Shown one piece after another: positions 1-8,740 of a stretch of 64,000 nt of DNA. The notes beneath the pieces are model-generated. The model did no database searches. It had not been told where the DNA came from and was given only the letters and a program-made list of their open reading frames with translations. Every line of letters begins with the position of its first letter. Within the stretch, counting starts at the first letter, position 1. This DNA is from Mesobacillus jeotgali. Its GTDB lineage: Bacteria; Bacillota; Bacilli; Bacillales; Cytobacillaceae. The stretch is from NCBI RefSeq assembly GCF_014856545.2, contig NZ_CP109811.1, positions 3,652,001-3,716,000 of the forward strand, in the 5' to 3' direction. The translations under genes were made by a program, and so were the position numbers.

Positions 1-516
1 GTAGGCCATCAGATGATGGGCAAAAGAGATCGGCTGTGCCCTCTGCAAGTGAGTATACCCCGGCATCAATGTCTCAATATTTTGTTCTGCCTGTTGTACC
101 AAAGCTCTTTGGAACTCAGAGACCAGCTCGATGATTTCAGATACCTGATCTTTCAGGTATAAATGCATATCAGTCGCCACCTGGTCGTTCCTGCTTCTTG
201 CCGTGTGGAGTTTGCCGCCGGTTGGACCAATCAATTCTGTCAGGTGATGTTCAATGTTCAGATGGATGTCCTCGAGTTTGGCTGAGTATTCGAGTTCTCC
301 ATTACTTGCTTTCTCCTCCAGTTTTCTTAGTCCTTGGATAATGTTGTCTGCTTCAGCTTCTGATATGATTCCGCACTTCGCAAGCATAGTTGCATGGGCG
401 ATACTGCCCTCGATATCCTGCTTTGCCAGTTCCTGGTCAAAGCCGATCGATGCCCCGAATTCATCGACCCATTCCTCAGCGGAGCCGGTGAATCTGCCTC
501 CCCATAATTTCTTCAC
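1..516 (-). CDS. argH: Argininosuccinate lyase, N-terminal part (cut by window edge)
   Basis: Last enzyme of arginine synthesis, cleaving argininosuccinate to arginine and fumarate in the cytosol. Only about the first 172 residues are present; the rest lies beyond the left edge. The N-terminus reads [10 protein letters not shown], typical of ArgH, and the substrate-binding stretch [12 protein letters not shown] is visible near residue 110. The start is GTG at 514-516, overlapping the argG stop by four bases (GTGA), so the two genes are translationally coupled and ArgH follows ArgG in one operon. No frame damage is seen in the visible part. Identity is secure from the motifs and the argG neighbour. 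Confidence 0.95.
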   Translation of the reverse strand, partial: MKKLWGGRFTGSAEEWVDEFGASIGFDQELAKQDIEGSIAHATMLAKCGIISEAEADNIIQGLRKLEEKASNGELEYSAKLEDIHLNIEHHLTELIGPTGGKLHTARSRNDQVATDMHLYLKDQVSEIIELVSEFQRALVQQAEQNIETLMPGYTHLQRAQPISFAHHLMAY

Positions 517-1718
517 ACTGTCACCTTCTTGCCCTGGACCATGCTGTGGACAACTGTTGGCAGTCCCCACAGATTGATGAATCCAACAGCAGAATTATGG
601 TCGAACTCATCGTCAGCAGTGTACGTCGCCAGTTTTTCATTGTAAAGAGAATATGGAGATTTTCTGCCTTCAATGATTGCATGCCCTTTGAAAAGCTTGA
701 CGCGGACAGTACCCGTCACATGCTTCTGTGTTGATTTCAGGAACGCTGCCAGGGCATCCTGAAGCGGTGAAAACCAGAGCCCTTCGTAAATTAATTCGGT
801 CATCTTTTTCTCAATAACCGGCTTAAAATGGGCTACCTCTTTTACAAGTGTGATATCCTCCAGTTCCTTATGCGCCTTTATCAAGGTCATCGCAGCAGGA
901 GCTTCATATACTTCACGTGACTTGATGCCGACTAGACGGTTTTCCACATGGTCAATCCTTCCGACACCATGCTTGCCTGCAATACTGTTTAGCTCAAGAA
1001 TCAATTCTGAAAGAGGATAAGTTTTCCCATCAATCGCTGTTGGTACACCCTCAACAAATTCAATCTCGATGATATCCGGTGTATCCGGCGTGTCTTCAAG
1101 CTCCGCCGTCAATTCATAAGCCTCTACTGGAGGGGCCTGCCACGGATCCTCAAGAATTCCGCATTCATTACTTCTTCCCCAAAGGTTCTGGTCAATGGAG
1201 AACGGGCTGTCTAGATTGATTGGAATCGGGATGCCATTGTTGGCTGCATATGCAATTTCTTCCTCACGTGACCATTTCCACTCACGGACAGGTGCAATGA
1301 CCTTCAGCTCGGGATTCAATGCTTTGATTGAAACCTCAAATCGTACCTGGTCATTTCCTTTTCCTGTGCAGCCATGCGCAACAGCTGTTGCACCCTCCAT
1401 TTCTGCTACTTCTACTAGTTTCTTAGAAATCAAGGGACGAGATAATGCAGATACGAGCGGATATTTACCTTCGTATAAAGCATGGGCCTGCAGAGCGAAA
1501 AGTGCATATTCATTGGCGAATTCTTCTTTTACATCCAAAACGTATGATTGAATTGCGCCTACCTTCAAAGCCTTTTCTTTTATGAACTGAAGATCCTTTC
1601 CTTCACCAACATCAAGACAGCAAGCTATTACCGCGTAACCCTGGTCCTTTAGCCATTTGATCGCAACAGATGTATCAAGCCCACCAGAATAGGCAAGCAC
1701 CACTTTATTTTCAGCCAT
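513..1718 (-). CDS. argG: Argininosuccinate synthase
   Basis: Joins citrulline and aspartate, using ATP, to form argininosuccinate in arginine synthesis. The 401-residue product has the usual family length. The N-terminal PP-loop ATP-binding motif SGGLDTS is at residues 11-17, and the citrulline/aspartate-binding stretch [14 protein letters not shown] follows near residue 115. The ATG has a good ribosome site (AGAGGAG) upstream. It heads the argG-argH operon. An AhrC/ArgR-type operator about 30-60 bp upstream implies repression by arginine. Nothing unusual in the protein. Confidence 0.97.
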   Translation of the reverse strand: MAENKVVLAYSGGLDTSVAIKWLKDQGYAVIACCLDVGEGKDLQFIKEKALKVGAIQSYVLDVKEEFANEYALFALQAHALYEGKYPLVSALSRPLISKKLVEVAEMEGATAVAHGCTGKGNDQVRFEVSIKALNPELKVIAPVREWKWSREEEIAYAANNGIPIPINLDSPFSIDQNLWGRSNECGILEDPWQAPPVEAYELTAELEDTPDTPDIIEIEFVEGVPTAIDGKTYPLSELILELNSIAGKHGVGRIDHVENRLVGIKSREVYEAPAAMTLIKAHKELEDITLVKEVAHFKPVIEKKMTELIYEGLWFSPLQDALAAFLKSTQKHVTGTVRVKLFKGHAIIEGRKSPYSLYNEKLATYTADDEFDHNSAVGFINLWGLPTVVHSMVQGKKVTV

Positions 1719-1750
1719 TTTTTCATACTCCTCTTCTTCGAATATTTATA

Positions 1751-1774
1751 CATAAATTTAAATTTTTATTCATG
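1751..1774 (-). promoter_or_regulatory. ARG box (AhrC/ArgR operator) upstream of argG
   Basis: Read on the minus strand, the site begins CATGAATAAAAATTTAAA, which closely matches the Bacillus ARG box consensus (CATGAATAAAAAT followed by an A/T-rich half). The whole 24-bp block is an imperfect palindrome (CAT at one end, ATG at the other). It sits between the likely argG promoter region and the argG RBS, where arginine-bound AhrC would block transcription. I could not choose a convincing -35/-10 pair. Confidence 0.75.
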
Positions 1775-1929
1775 TTTATAAAGTTAACAGGTTTTTGGGC
1801 ACATTTCAAGATAAAATATGATTTTTTTATAATCCCGTGCATCTGCTCATAAATCAGACTGGTCTGGAAGCAGGATTAAAAGTATAGTAGAATGTAAGCA
1901 AGATTACCGGAATGGGGGCACCATCAGAA

Positions 1930-2247
1930 ATGGAACAATTTTTTCTTTTTAACAGCCGACTGGGCATTCCCCTGCCAGACCTGCAAGGTAACTGGGAAGA
2001 TTACAGCATTGATACACGGCACGCAATTCTTCTCCATTGGGAAAAAATTCGCGGCAGCATACCTGACCGGATCGCCGAGCTCGAAAAAACAATCAACCTG
2101 AAGCAAGCCCAGCTTTCCGATGAAAGCGACTTCATCCGCTCCTGTGAACTGAACAGTGAAATTTCCGAGCTTGCGTCCATCATCAATGACCTCTGGCTCT
2201 GGTATCGCACCCAGCAGGACATTTCAGCTGAGAAAATTCATCGATAA
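1930..2247 (+). CDS. Small conserved-looking protein of unknown function, divergent from argG
   Basis: A 105-residue protein starting MEQFFLFNSRLGIP, transcribed away from argG. An upstream in-frame ATG at 1912 would add six residues; I prefer 1930 because GGGGG lies about 11 bases before it. The product is acidic and mostly helical. Residues about 45-95 look like a coiled coil or helical hairpin rich in E, K, Q and L, with a WLWY patch near the end. No signal peptide, membrane segment or catalytic motif is visible. A strong terminator follows within 20 bp, which supports a real gene. Function unknown. Confidence 0.65.
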   Translation: MEQFFLFNSRLGIPLPDLQGNWEDYSIDTRHAILLHWEKIRGSIPDRIAELEKTINLKQAQLSDESDFIRSCELNSEISELASIINDLWLWYRTQQDISAEKIHR

Positions 2248-2264
2248 TACTTTCATATGCATAA

Positions 2265-2297
2265 AAAATAGCCTGGAAGCTCCAGGCTATTTTTTTA
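2265..2297 (+). terminator. Rho-independent terminator of the 1930-2247 gene
   Basis: Stem GCCTGGA / TCCAGGC with loop AGC, extended by ATA/TAT pairs, followed by a run of T on the plus strand. Confidence 0.85.
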
Positions 2298-2447
2298 TGT
2301 TTATTTTTATTGAAGAAGTAAACGGCTCCTATTAAAAAAAACTGCCGCTGCTAAACTCAATTACGGTTTCCAGTTTCCTCAAGTTGGTGTATGGTTTAAC
2401 CAATAAGGGTGCTGCCAATCAACACAAAAAAATCGTGATTACTAACT

Positions 2448-2972
2448 TCATGTATGCTGCCTTATCAATTTTTTTCCCATGATGACATAAGCTTCACCTT
2501 CTTCATTTGGATAAAACGCATCGTTTAAAACAGTCCATCCCAGGTATTCATATAGACTTCGGGCAGATTCATTATTATGTTGTGTTGTTAAAACCGCTGT
2601 TTTATGTTCTGCACCATCTACCAGCCGGGTTACCAATTGTTTTGCCAACCCTTGATTTCTAAATGCAGGATGCACCCCTAACTCAACAAATTCAAAACAA
2701 TCTTCCAGCCAGTTTTGATATTCTTCTCGGTTAAAAGCTTTTGTCAGCAGCCCATGATAATACTGACCCGGCTGAGAAAAGTAACCATAAGCATAACCAG
2801 CCATATCCCCCTGCTCAGAAATTGCCACAATTCCTCTATAACCCTCATAACCTGAATGCCTCAACACTCGGTCCCTAATGGAACTATCTTCCTGATCCCA
2901 TACTTGCTGGTATAAGTCCGCAACTTGGTTCAATAACTCTTCGTCACTAATAATTTCTCTATACTCGAACAT
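2448..2972 (-). CDS. GNAT-family N-acetyltransferase
   Basis: A 174-residue protein of the Gcn5-related acetyltransferase fold, which moves an acetyl group from acetyl-CoA to an amine. Motif A reads ELGVHPAFRNQGLAKQL at residues 97-113, with the R/Q-x-x-G-x-A pyrophosphate-binding loop. NNESARSLYEYLGW at 133-146 is the usual motif B region. The substrate cannot be told from sequence. The start has a strong GGGGG ribosome site. It is a single-gene unit, and its upstream side runs straight into a 13-copy 52-bp tandem repeat, so any promoter must lie within or beyond those repeats. Confidence 0.85.
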   Translation of the reverse strand: MFEYREIISDEELLNQVADLYQQVWDQEDSSIRDRVLRHSGYEGYRGIVAISEQGDMAGYAYGYFSQPGQYYHGLLTKAFNREEYQNWLEDCFEFVELGVHPAFRNQGLAKQLVTRLVDGAEHKTAVLTTQHNNESARSLYEYLGWTVLNDAFYPNEEGEAYVIMGKKLIRQHT

Positions 2973-2989
2973 CTTGTTTGCTTCCCCCT

Positions 2990-3650
2990 TTTTCTTTTGG
3001 ACAGCTTTTCTCGTTTTCCTCTCAAACCTGTCTTAAGTTCGCTCTTCTTTTGACAGCTTTTCTTGTTTTCCCCTCAAACCTGGCTGAAGTTTGCTCTTCT
3101 TCTGACAGCTTTTCTTGTTTTTCTCTCAAACCTTTCTTAAGTTGACCCTTCTTTTGACAGCTTTTCTTGTTTTTCTCTCAAACCTGTCTTAAGTTCGCTC
3201 TTCTTTTGACAGCTTTTCTTGTTTTTTTCGCAAACCTGTCTTAAGTTCGCTTTTCTCTTGACAGCTTTTCTTGTTTTCCCCTCAAACCTGGCTGAAGTTT
3301 GCTCTTCTTCTGACAGCTTTTCTTTTTTTCTCAAACCTGTCTTAAGTTGACTTCTTTGACAGCTTTTCTCGTTTTCCTCAAACCTGTCTTAAGATCGCTC
3401 TTCTTTTGACAGCTTTTCTTGTTTCTCGCAAACCTGTCTTAAGTTCGCTCTTCTTTTGACAGCTTTTTCTCGTTTTCCAGTCAAACCTGTCTTAAGTTCG
3501 CTCTTCATTGACAGCTTTTCTTGTTTTCCATCCAAACCTGTCTTAAGTTGCCCCTTCTTTTGACAGCTTTTCTCGTTTTCCAGTCAAACCTGTCTTAAGT
3601 TCGCTCTTCTTTTGACAGCTTTTCTCCTTTTTCAGTCAAACCTGTCTGAA
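2990..3650. repeat. Tandem array 1: 13 copies of a ~52-bp unit
   Basis: The core GACAGCTTTT recurs at 3000, 3052, 3104, 3156, 3208, 3260, 3312, 3358, 3408, 3458, 3510, 3562 and 3614. Spacing is 52 bp except for one 46 and two 50. Each unit runs GACAGCTTTTCTTGTTTT, then CTCAAACCTGTCTTAAG, then TTCGCTCTTCTTTT. The ends GACAG and CTGTC form inverted arms around about 23 bases. The period is not a multiple of three, so reading frames change from copy to copy, which argues against a coding role. The array fills the gap between moaB and the GNAT gene. Confidence 0.95.
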
Positions 3651-3739
3651 CTGAAGCTGATGCTAACAGATCAAATACCATTTCCCTTTTCTCTGGGAAC
3701 TCCATTCAGTTATTCAACCTAATTGCTCAAATTCCTTTT

Positions 3740-3777
3740 AAAAAACAAAAAAAGATGAAATCCGTTAAGATTCCATC
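3740..3777 (-). terminator. Terminator of the EcsC-moaB unit
   Basis: Minus strand: stem GATGGAATC / GATTTCATC (one mismatch), six-base loop, then a T-rich run. It ends about 10 bp after the moaB stop. Confidence 0.7.
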
Positions 3778-3786
3778 CACAATTAG

Positions 3787-4299
3787 TTATAAATCCTTTG
3801 TCAGTTCTCTTACTACGTGTCCAATTTCGGGAATGATCAGTTTTTCCATTGCCAAGCGTACAGCACCTGTTGAGCCTGGTGTTGAGAAGACGGCACGGTC
3901 ATTCACGACTCCGGCTGCGGCACGCGATAGCAGGGCAGCCGAACCGATATCCTCGGTATAGCTGAGCATGCGGAAAATTTCACCGAATCCAGGTATTTCT
4001 TTTTCGAAGATGCTTTGGACTGTTTCGATTGTGACGTCACGTTTGGCAATCCCTGTGCCTCCATTGGTAAGCACGACATCCACATCAGAATTGCTGCAGC
4101 CTTTCAGGACTTCTGATTTAATCGGATCTGCCTCATCTTTGACGATTACATAATCGACAATCTTATGACCTGCAGCCTCGAGCATTTCCATCATCAATTT
4201 GCCGCTCTTATCTGTTTCCGGTGTTCTTGTATCGCTTACTGTTATGACTTTGCAGCGCACCTGGCTCGGTGCAGCCTGCTTGTGTTCCTGAGTACTCAT
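3787..4299 (-). CDS. moaB: Molybdenum cofactor biosynthesis protein MoaB
   Basis: A 170-residue MoaB/MogA-family protein that adenylates molybdopterin before molybdenum insertion. Visible signatures: VITVSDTRTPETDKSG (residues 18-33), the conserved LTNGGTGIAKRDVT (76-89) that binds the pterin phosphate, and a C-terminal STPGSTGAVRLAM. Length and order match the family. Its start lies four bases past the stop of the upstream EcsC gene, whose last codons carry the moaB ribosome site, so the two are probably co-transcribed and coupled. moaB also sits next to argGH and ackA in B. subtilis. Confidence 0.95.
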   Translation of the reverse strand: MSTQEHKQAAPSQVRCKVITVSDTRTPETDKSGKLMMEMLEAAGHKIVDYVIVKDEADPIKSEVLKGCSNSDVDVVLTNGGTGIAKRDVTIETVQSIFEKEIPGFGEIFRMLSYTEDIGSAALLSRAAAGVVNDRAVFSTPGSTGAVRLAMEKLIIPEIGHVVRELTKDL

Positions 4300-4303
4300 A
4301 ACC

Positions 4304-5140
4304 CTACAGAGCTCCTTTTTCTTTGAAATATCTCATCTGGTAAAATTTATGGGCAAAGTCAGTGACCCTTCTCGTCAATTGATAGTTTGCCCCTGCTCCA
4401 ATCGCCATGCTGATCACCGGCATACCCTGGACATGCTTTTTGCGGAACATCAGAATCGCCATTCCCTTGAAAATCTGTTTGATTGGCTGTTCCAGCCATG
4501 TTACGTCCGTGAGATCATCATTGCCTTTATAGAAATAATAATCCTCTGCCTGTTCAAGGTCATTTTTCAACTCTTCCCAGCCAGCGCTCTGCATCCTTGA
4601 AGGCATTGTCGCCGTATGGAATACCTTCAATGCGACCATCATTTCAAATGGAGTATTTACTTCAAATCCATACGTCATCGCAACCAGCTGGACAATTCGC
4701 AGATTTATGACCGCCATTGCCGGCATATCTGCTCCTAGTACAAGGTTTCCACCGCTTCCCGACATACCGCCCTGGACAAAGGAATAAAGTCTGTGGCGGG
4801 CAATTTGCTGCCTGGCAATGAATTCAAGCTGTTCAATCGGCAGCTCCCTTAAATCCTCAATCGTTTCGAGGTCAGGCTGAAAAACCCGCCCGGCAGAAAG
4901 AATGCGTTCCTTGGCATCCATCTGCAGCTGTGAACCCTGAATAAGAGAGTGAAGATGGAAAAGCCAGCCGTCGAACAAAGTGAAAAAGCGTTCCTGAACC
5001 TCTTCTGGCAAAAGCGAAAAAGACCGTTCAAGATATCGATCATACGCCAATTCAAAATCATTTGGTTCATAATCGTAGAGATTGTTTTCCCAAGCACTTA
5101 ATTCATCCAGCACCTTTTGTTCCCGTTGAGTCAAAGGCAT
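4304..5140 (-). CDS. EcsC-family protein
   Basis: A 278-residue EcsC-family protein; the family is named after the third gene of the B. subtilis ecs operon and its molecular function is unclear. The sequence has the family's GGMSGSGGNLVLGADMPAM (about residues 130-148) followed by aliphatic segments, and a conserved C-terminal part ending in a basic helix. I chose ATG 5140 because GGAGG lies just upstream; the open frame reaches 5254 but that extension would translate a dispersed repeat. The stop is four bases before moaB. Peripheral membrane association is possible but no clear transmembrane helix is seen. Confidence 0.8.
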   Translation of the reverse strand: MPLTQREQKVLDELSAWENNLYDYEPNDFELAYDRYLERSFSLLPEEVQERFFTLFDGWLFHLHSLIQGSQLQMDAKERILSAGRVFQPDLETIEDLRELPIEQLEFIARQQIARHRLYSFVQGGMSGSGGNLVLGADMPAMAVINLRIVQLVAMTYGFEVNTPFEMMVALKVFHTATMPSRMQSAGWEELKNDLEQAEDYYFYKGNDDLTDVTWLEQPIKQIFKGMAILMFRKKHVQGMPVISMAIGAGANYQLTRRVTDFAHKFYQMRYFKEKGAL

Positions 5141-5180
5141 TGAAAAACCTCCAGCATATCTGAATTTTCTTCCAGTATAG

Positions 5181-5230
5181 CACAAGAAAAGCGGAAGCGC
5201 CTTGGTCAGCCCCGACTGGAGCTGGACACA
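5181..5230 (+). repeat. Dispersed hairpin repeat, short remnant copy
   Basis: The stretch contains AAAAGCGGAAGCGCCTTGGT and CAGCCCCGAC, then jumps to GGAGCTGGACA. It matches the two ends of the longer copies at 24.7 and 52 kb but lacks the central hairpin, so it looks like an internally deleted copy. It lies between ackA and the EcsC gene. Confidence 0.75.
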
Positions 5231-5249
5231 ATCCAAAATTCCGACTCCA

Positions 5250-5281
5250 CACAAAAAGGCAGAAGCATCTGCGCTTCTGCC
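5250..5281 (-). terminator. Terminator of ackA
   Basis: Minus strand: GGCAGAAGC, loop GCAGAT, GCTTCTGCC, then TTTTTGTG. A perfect nine-base stem about 15 bp after the ackA stop. Confidence 0.9.
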
Positions 5282-5295
5282 TGAAGAAATGTGAT

Positions 5296-6483
5296 TTATT
5301 TAGCCAAACGCACGACATCACGAGCGATCATGACTTCCTCATCTGTCGGGATGACCATTACTTTTACTGGAGAGTGCGGGTAGCTGATGAAAGCTTCTTC
5401 GCCGCGCACTTTGTTCAAAGCTGGATCCCAGTAGATGCCCATGAACTCGAGGCCCTGAAGGACGCGGGCACGAATTGCAGAACTGTTTTCACCAATTCCA
5501 GCCGTAAAGATGATCGCGTCGACACCGCACATGCGTGCTGCATATGAACCGATGTATTTATGGATTCTGTCTGCAAAAACTTTCAAAGCAAGCTCTGCAC
5601 GTTCATTTCCTTTTTCTGCTTCGTCTTCTATGTCACGAAGGTCACTTGAGAATCCGGATACACCAAGCATGCCGCTCTCTTTGTTCAGTACATCCAATAC
5701 TTCATCAGCGTTTTTATCTGTTTTTTCCATGATATATGGAATCAAGGCAGGGTCAATGTTACCTGAACGAGTCCCCATCGTCACACCCGCAAGCGGAGTG
5801 AAGCCCATGGATGTATCAATTGATTTTCCTCCTTCAATAGCCGCGATACTTGCACCGTTTCCAAGGTGGCATGAAATCAAGCGCAGGTGCTCAACCGGAC
5901 GGCCAAGCATTTCAGCTGCACGCTGTGAGACATACTTGTGTGAAGTACCATGGAAGCCATATTTACGGATTCCGTACTTTTTGTAGTAGTCGTATGGAAG
6001 GCTGTAAAGGAATGAATTCTCAGGCATTGTCTGGTGGAAAGCTGTATCAAACACAGCAACCGCCGGCACATTTGGAAGCACCTGCTGGAATGCGCGGATA
6101 CCAGTCAAGTTAGCTGGATTGTGCAGTGGCGCAAGCTCAGAAAGCTCCTCGATTTTTTGTAGTACCACATCGGTGATCAATACTGAATCACTGAACTCTT
6201 CACCGCCGTGAACAACACGGTGGCCGATTCCTTCGATTTCATCAAGAGACTGGATGATTCCTAAAGACGTTAGTTTATCAAGAAGGATTTTTACCGCTAC
6301 CTCATGATTCGGGATATCAGTAACTTCCTTGTTCTTTTCGCCATTAACAGAAATAGTGAAAATGGAATCTTTCAAACCGATTCTTTCCACGATTCCTTTA
6401 GTGATAACTTCTTCGCTTGGCATTTCGAACAATTGGAACTTAAGTGACGAACTGCCGGCATTGATTGCAATTATTTTAGACAT
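5296..6483 (-). CDS. ackA: Acetate kinase
   Basis: Interconverts acetyl phosphate plus ADP with acetate plus ATP in overflow metabolism. The 395-residue product has the full family layout of the ASKHA fold: [13 protein letters not shown] at residues 6-18, HRVVHGGE near 88-95, [11 protein letters not shown] near 174-184, GNGASI near 208 and the adenosine-binding FTAGIGENS near 322-330. A good ribosome site precedes the ATG and a strong terminator follows. In B. subtilis ackA is activated by CcpA, but I found no clear cre in the 250 bp upstream here. Secure call. Confidence 0.97.
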   Translation of the reverse strand: MSKIIAINAGSSSLKFQLFEMPSEEVITKGIVERIGLKDSIFTISVNGEKNKEVTDIPNHEVAVKILLDKLTSLGIIQSLDEIEGIGHRVVHGGEEFSDSVLITDVVLQKIEELSELAPLHNPANLTGIRAFQQVLPNVPAVAVFDTAFHQTMPENSFLYSLPYDYYKKYGIRKYGFHGTSHKYVSQRAAEMLGRPVEHLRLISCHLGNGASIAAIEGGKSIDTSMGFTPLAGVTMGTRSGNIDPALIPYIMEKTDKNADEVLDVLNKESGMLGVSGFSSDLRDIEDEAEKGNERAELALKVFADRIHKYIGSYAARMCGVDAIIFTAGIGENSSAIRARVLQGLEFMGIYWDPALNKVRGEEAFISYPHSPVKVMVIPTDEEVMIARDVVRLAK

Positions 6484-6704
6484 TTGTACCGCTCCTTTTA
6501 TATAACAACCTGATTAAAAATGCAGTGAAATAGTACACCTTTATTGTGTGCCACAGGCTGCAAATATATCTCTCATTCCCCCATTTAAACACTGTCTTTT
6601 TCACATTTCAAGCAAAGCTTTTCTAAATAGAAAATGAGTTTTTATTCAGATACTTCTAAGGATTAGAAAAAAATATTGACATCGTCTATATACCCGAAAC
6701 AAAT

Positions 6705-6735
6705 GAAAAAAGAACCGGAAATCTATCCGGTTCTA
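6705..6735 (-). terminator. Terminator of ytxK
   Basis: Minus strand: AGAACCGGATA paired with TTCCGGTTCT, then TTTTTTC. The hairpin begins at the ytxK stop codon. Confidence 0.88.
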
Positions 6736-7722
6736 TTGCTGTTCTGTTTTATTGTCTTTAAACCATTGATCGATTTTATTCAGCATCCTGTTCACGGCTG
6801 GGCCGTCGGATAGCTTTGGAAGCTCGGCTAGGAGTGCCTGTTTTGGCGTTTTTACTTCTTCACCATTCTTTTGCAGGATAAGGATACTTTTAGCTGCCTG
6901 CTTGTTTTTAAACAAAGAAGCCGGAAGCTGTAAAATCCCCTGGACAATCAGATGGTTTTTAATGAACTCATGCAGCATTGGGGCTTGTTCACTTTCAAAG
7001 AGACCATTCGGGATCATGAAGAACAAATATCCGCCTTCTTTTACATGCTTCGTACCTTGCTCAATGAACATGTGATGAGAGTATGTATGGCCTTCTTTTG
7101 CTTTTACCTCATATTGCTCAGCTCGAAGGTCATTCGGATAATAACCGACTGGAAGGTCACAAATGACTGCATCCGCCGGATCAACAAACAATGGTTCAAG
7201 GCTGTCTTGATTGAAAAACTCCACCGGATGCTTCTGTAGATTGGCATTTACGAAAGCCAGCCTGATCAGCAGGTCATCAATTTCAACACCGACAGACTCG
7301 ATTTCCTTATCATTCTGCTGGTTCAATACCGTCGCCAGCAGGTTCCCAGTTCCCACCGCAGGGTCAAGCAGCCTAAATGACTTCTTGTCGACAAACTTAT
7401 TGACCAGGTAGCCAATGAACATGCCGACAGAATCAGGTGTCATTTGATGGTTCGGCTGAACGTGCTCCTTCATCCCCTTCAAAATTGCAAGCTGGAAACC
7501 TTTGCGGATGTCTTCTTTGCTAAAAGAATCAAGGTTAGTCTCCTTATAAACTTTTTCAAGACGTTTTGTTGTGATTTCGTTCAGTTCGTCCTGGAGAACT
7601 GTGCCCTGGAACATGTTTTCCCCGCTTTCAGCCAGAGCCTCTAAATATGTACATGATAACTCTTCTTTTAGGATATCTGCAGTTGTATTGAATGCAGTAA
7701 ATAATTGTTCGACCGGAGTCAT
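6733..7722 (-). CDS. ytxK: Class I SAM-dependent methyltransferase YtxK
   Basis: A 329-residue protein resembling the N6-adenine DNA methylases of type I restriction systems but standing alone, with no specificity or restriction subunit nearby. The SAM-binding motif I is DPAVGTGNLL at 120-129, followed by VGVEIDD at 144-150. The catalytic NPPY-type motif reads DLPVGYY at 189-195, so the usual N-P-P is altered. ATG 7722 is preferred because AGGAGG lies just upstream; the longer open frame to 7833 has no support. It follows tpx and precedes ackA, as in B. subtilis. The substrate is unknown. Confidence 0.88.
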   Translation of the reverse strand: MTPVEQLFTAFNTTADILKEELSCTYLEALAESGENMFQGTVLQDELNEITTKRLEKVYKETNLDSFSKEDIRKGFQLAILKGMKEHVQPNHQMTPDSVGMFIGYLVNKFVDKKSFRLLDPAVGTGNLLATVLNQQNDKEIESVGVEIDDLLIRLAFVNANLQKHPVEFFNQDSLEPLFVDPADAVICDLPVGYYPNDLRAEQYEVKAKEGHTYSHHMFIEQGTKHVKEGGYLFFMIPNGLFESEQAPMLHEFIKNHLIVQGILQLPASLFKNKQAAKSILILQKNGEEVKTPKQALLAELPKLSDGPAVNRMLNKIDQWFKDNKTEQQ

Positions 7723-7852
7723 ACTCACTTTTCTTCCTCCTGATTTGAATAGATATTTATATATTTTAGCCGTGTTTCGCCTTGTGTACAAGGCATATGG
7801 CTGGAAAGGAATTGGACAAGCTTTGCAAACCACGCATTTTAAACAGCTGTTT

Positions 7853-8000
7853 TATCGGACACTTTCCCCGCTTTCCGCCTTCTGTTTGGCCGATACAGCC
7901 TTCCTATCGGACACTTCCTCTGCTTTCCGCCTTCTGTTTGGCCGATACAGCCCTCTATCGGACATTTTCCCCGATCTACACCTTCCGTTTGTCCGATAGG
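7853..8000. repeat. Tandem array 2: three ~52-bp units with inverted arms
   Basis: TATCGGAC starts units at 7853, 7905 and 7956 (steps 52 and 51). Each is followed by a C/T-rich stretch with CTTTCCGCCTTCTGTTTG and ends GGCCGATA or GTCCGATA. The third unit has perfect ten-base arms, CTATCGGACA at 7955-7964 and TGTCCGATAG at 7990-7999. The array occupies the gap between tpx and ytxK, upstream of the ytxK RBS. Confidence 0.92.
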
Positions 8001-8032
8001 AGGCTAGGCAGCGTTGGAACCTGTATTCAAAG

Positions 8033-8067
8033 TAAAACAAGCCGCAGTTCCATTCTGCGGCTTGTTC
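8033..8067 (-). terminator. Terminator of tpx
   Basis: Minus strand: AACAAGCCGCAGAA paired with CTGCGGCTTGTT, then a TTTAC tail. A strong stem just after the tpx stop. Confidence 0.88.
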
Positions 8068-8081
8068 CAATGTTGTGTGTT

Positions 8082-8582
8082 TTAGTTTGCTTGCTTTGCA
8101 GCTTCTACTGCTGCTTCGTAATTCGGGTGGTCTGTTGCTTCGCTTACATACTCAACGTATGTTACTTTGTCGTTTGAATCAACAACAAATACTGCGCGAG
8201 CGAGCAGGCGTAGTTCCTTGATTGCTACTCCGTAAGCTTCTCCGAATGAAAGCTCGCGGTGGTCGGATAGAGTCTGGACGTTCTCAATTCCAGCTGCTCC
8301 GCACCAGCGCTTTTGAGCAAATGGAAGGTCAACGCTGACTGTCAGAATTTTAACGTTATCAAGGTTGGCAGCTTCCTCATTGAAACGGCGAGTCTGTGCG
8401 TCACAAACTCCTGTGTCAAGTGAAGGAACAACACTGATCAAACGTACTTGTCCTTTTGAATCCTGAAGTGTCACTTGAGAAAGGTCATTCGCAAGCACTT
8501 TAAAATCTGGTGCCTGGTCTCCTACCTTTACTTCATTTCCTAGCAATGTAACTGGGTTCCCCTTAAATGTAACAGATGCCAT
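8082..8582 (-). CDS. tpx: Thiol peroxidase (Tpx, 2-Cys peroxiredoxin)
   Basis: Reduces hydrogen peroxide and alkyl hydroperoxides using thioredoxin. The 166-residue product has the Tpx-type peroxidatic cysteine in [15 protein letters not shown] (Cys60) and the resolving cysteine in KRWCGAAG (Cys94). The N-terminal [15 protein letters not shown] is typical of the family. It is a single-gene unit: a sigma-A-like promoter lies about 40-70 bp upstream, AAGGAGG precedes the start, and a terminator follows. In B. subtilis tpx belongs to the Spx regulon; the sequence here cannot confirm that. Confidence 0.97.
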   Translation of the reverse strand: MASVTFKGNPVTLLGNEVKVGDQAPDFKVLANDLSQVTLQDSKGQVRLISVVPSLDTGVCDAQTRRFNEEAANLDNVKILTVSVDLPFAQKRWCGAAGIENVQTLSDHRELSFGEAYGVAIKELRLLARAVFVVDSNDKVTYVEYVSEATDHPNYEAAVEAAKQAN

Positions 8583-8620
8583 ACCTGCTCATCCTCCTTG
8601 TCCATTTTATGTACAGTGTT

Positions 8621-8649
8621 AATATATCTTTTTAAGAATTTTTTTGCAA
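8621..8649 (-). promoter_or_regulatory. Likely sigma-A promoter of tpx
   Basis: Minus strand: -35 TTGCAA at 8644-8649, 17-base spacer, -10 TATATT at 8621-8626, about 40 bp from the tpx ATG. Confidence 0.6.
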
Positions 8650-8703
8650 TTATTTTAAATAAAGCGCAAATATGCTTTGCCCTGGGTCAGTCTTCTGGCA
8701 CAA

Positions 8704-8733
8704 GCAAACTGCCTCTTCATTTTGAAAAGGCAG
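8704..8733 (-). terminator. Probable terminator after ytfJ
   Basis: Minus strand: CTGCCTTTTC, loop, GAAGAGGCAG (one G-T pair), followed by only a weak T run (TTTG). Confidence 0.5.
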
Positions 8734-8740
8734 CGTGGTC

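Noticed and set aside
3137..3334. 65-residue open frame on the minus strand, Lys/Glu-rich
   Set aside because: It lies wholly in the 52-bp array; the unit length is not a multiple of three and neighbouring copies are read in different frames. No RBS.
2990..3650. CRISPR array
   Set aside because: The whole 52-bp unit is conserved, with no unique spacers; no cas genes nearby.
6484..6732. cre site upstream of ackA
   Set aside because: ackA is CcpA-activated in B. subtilis, but I found no 14-bp match good enough to report.
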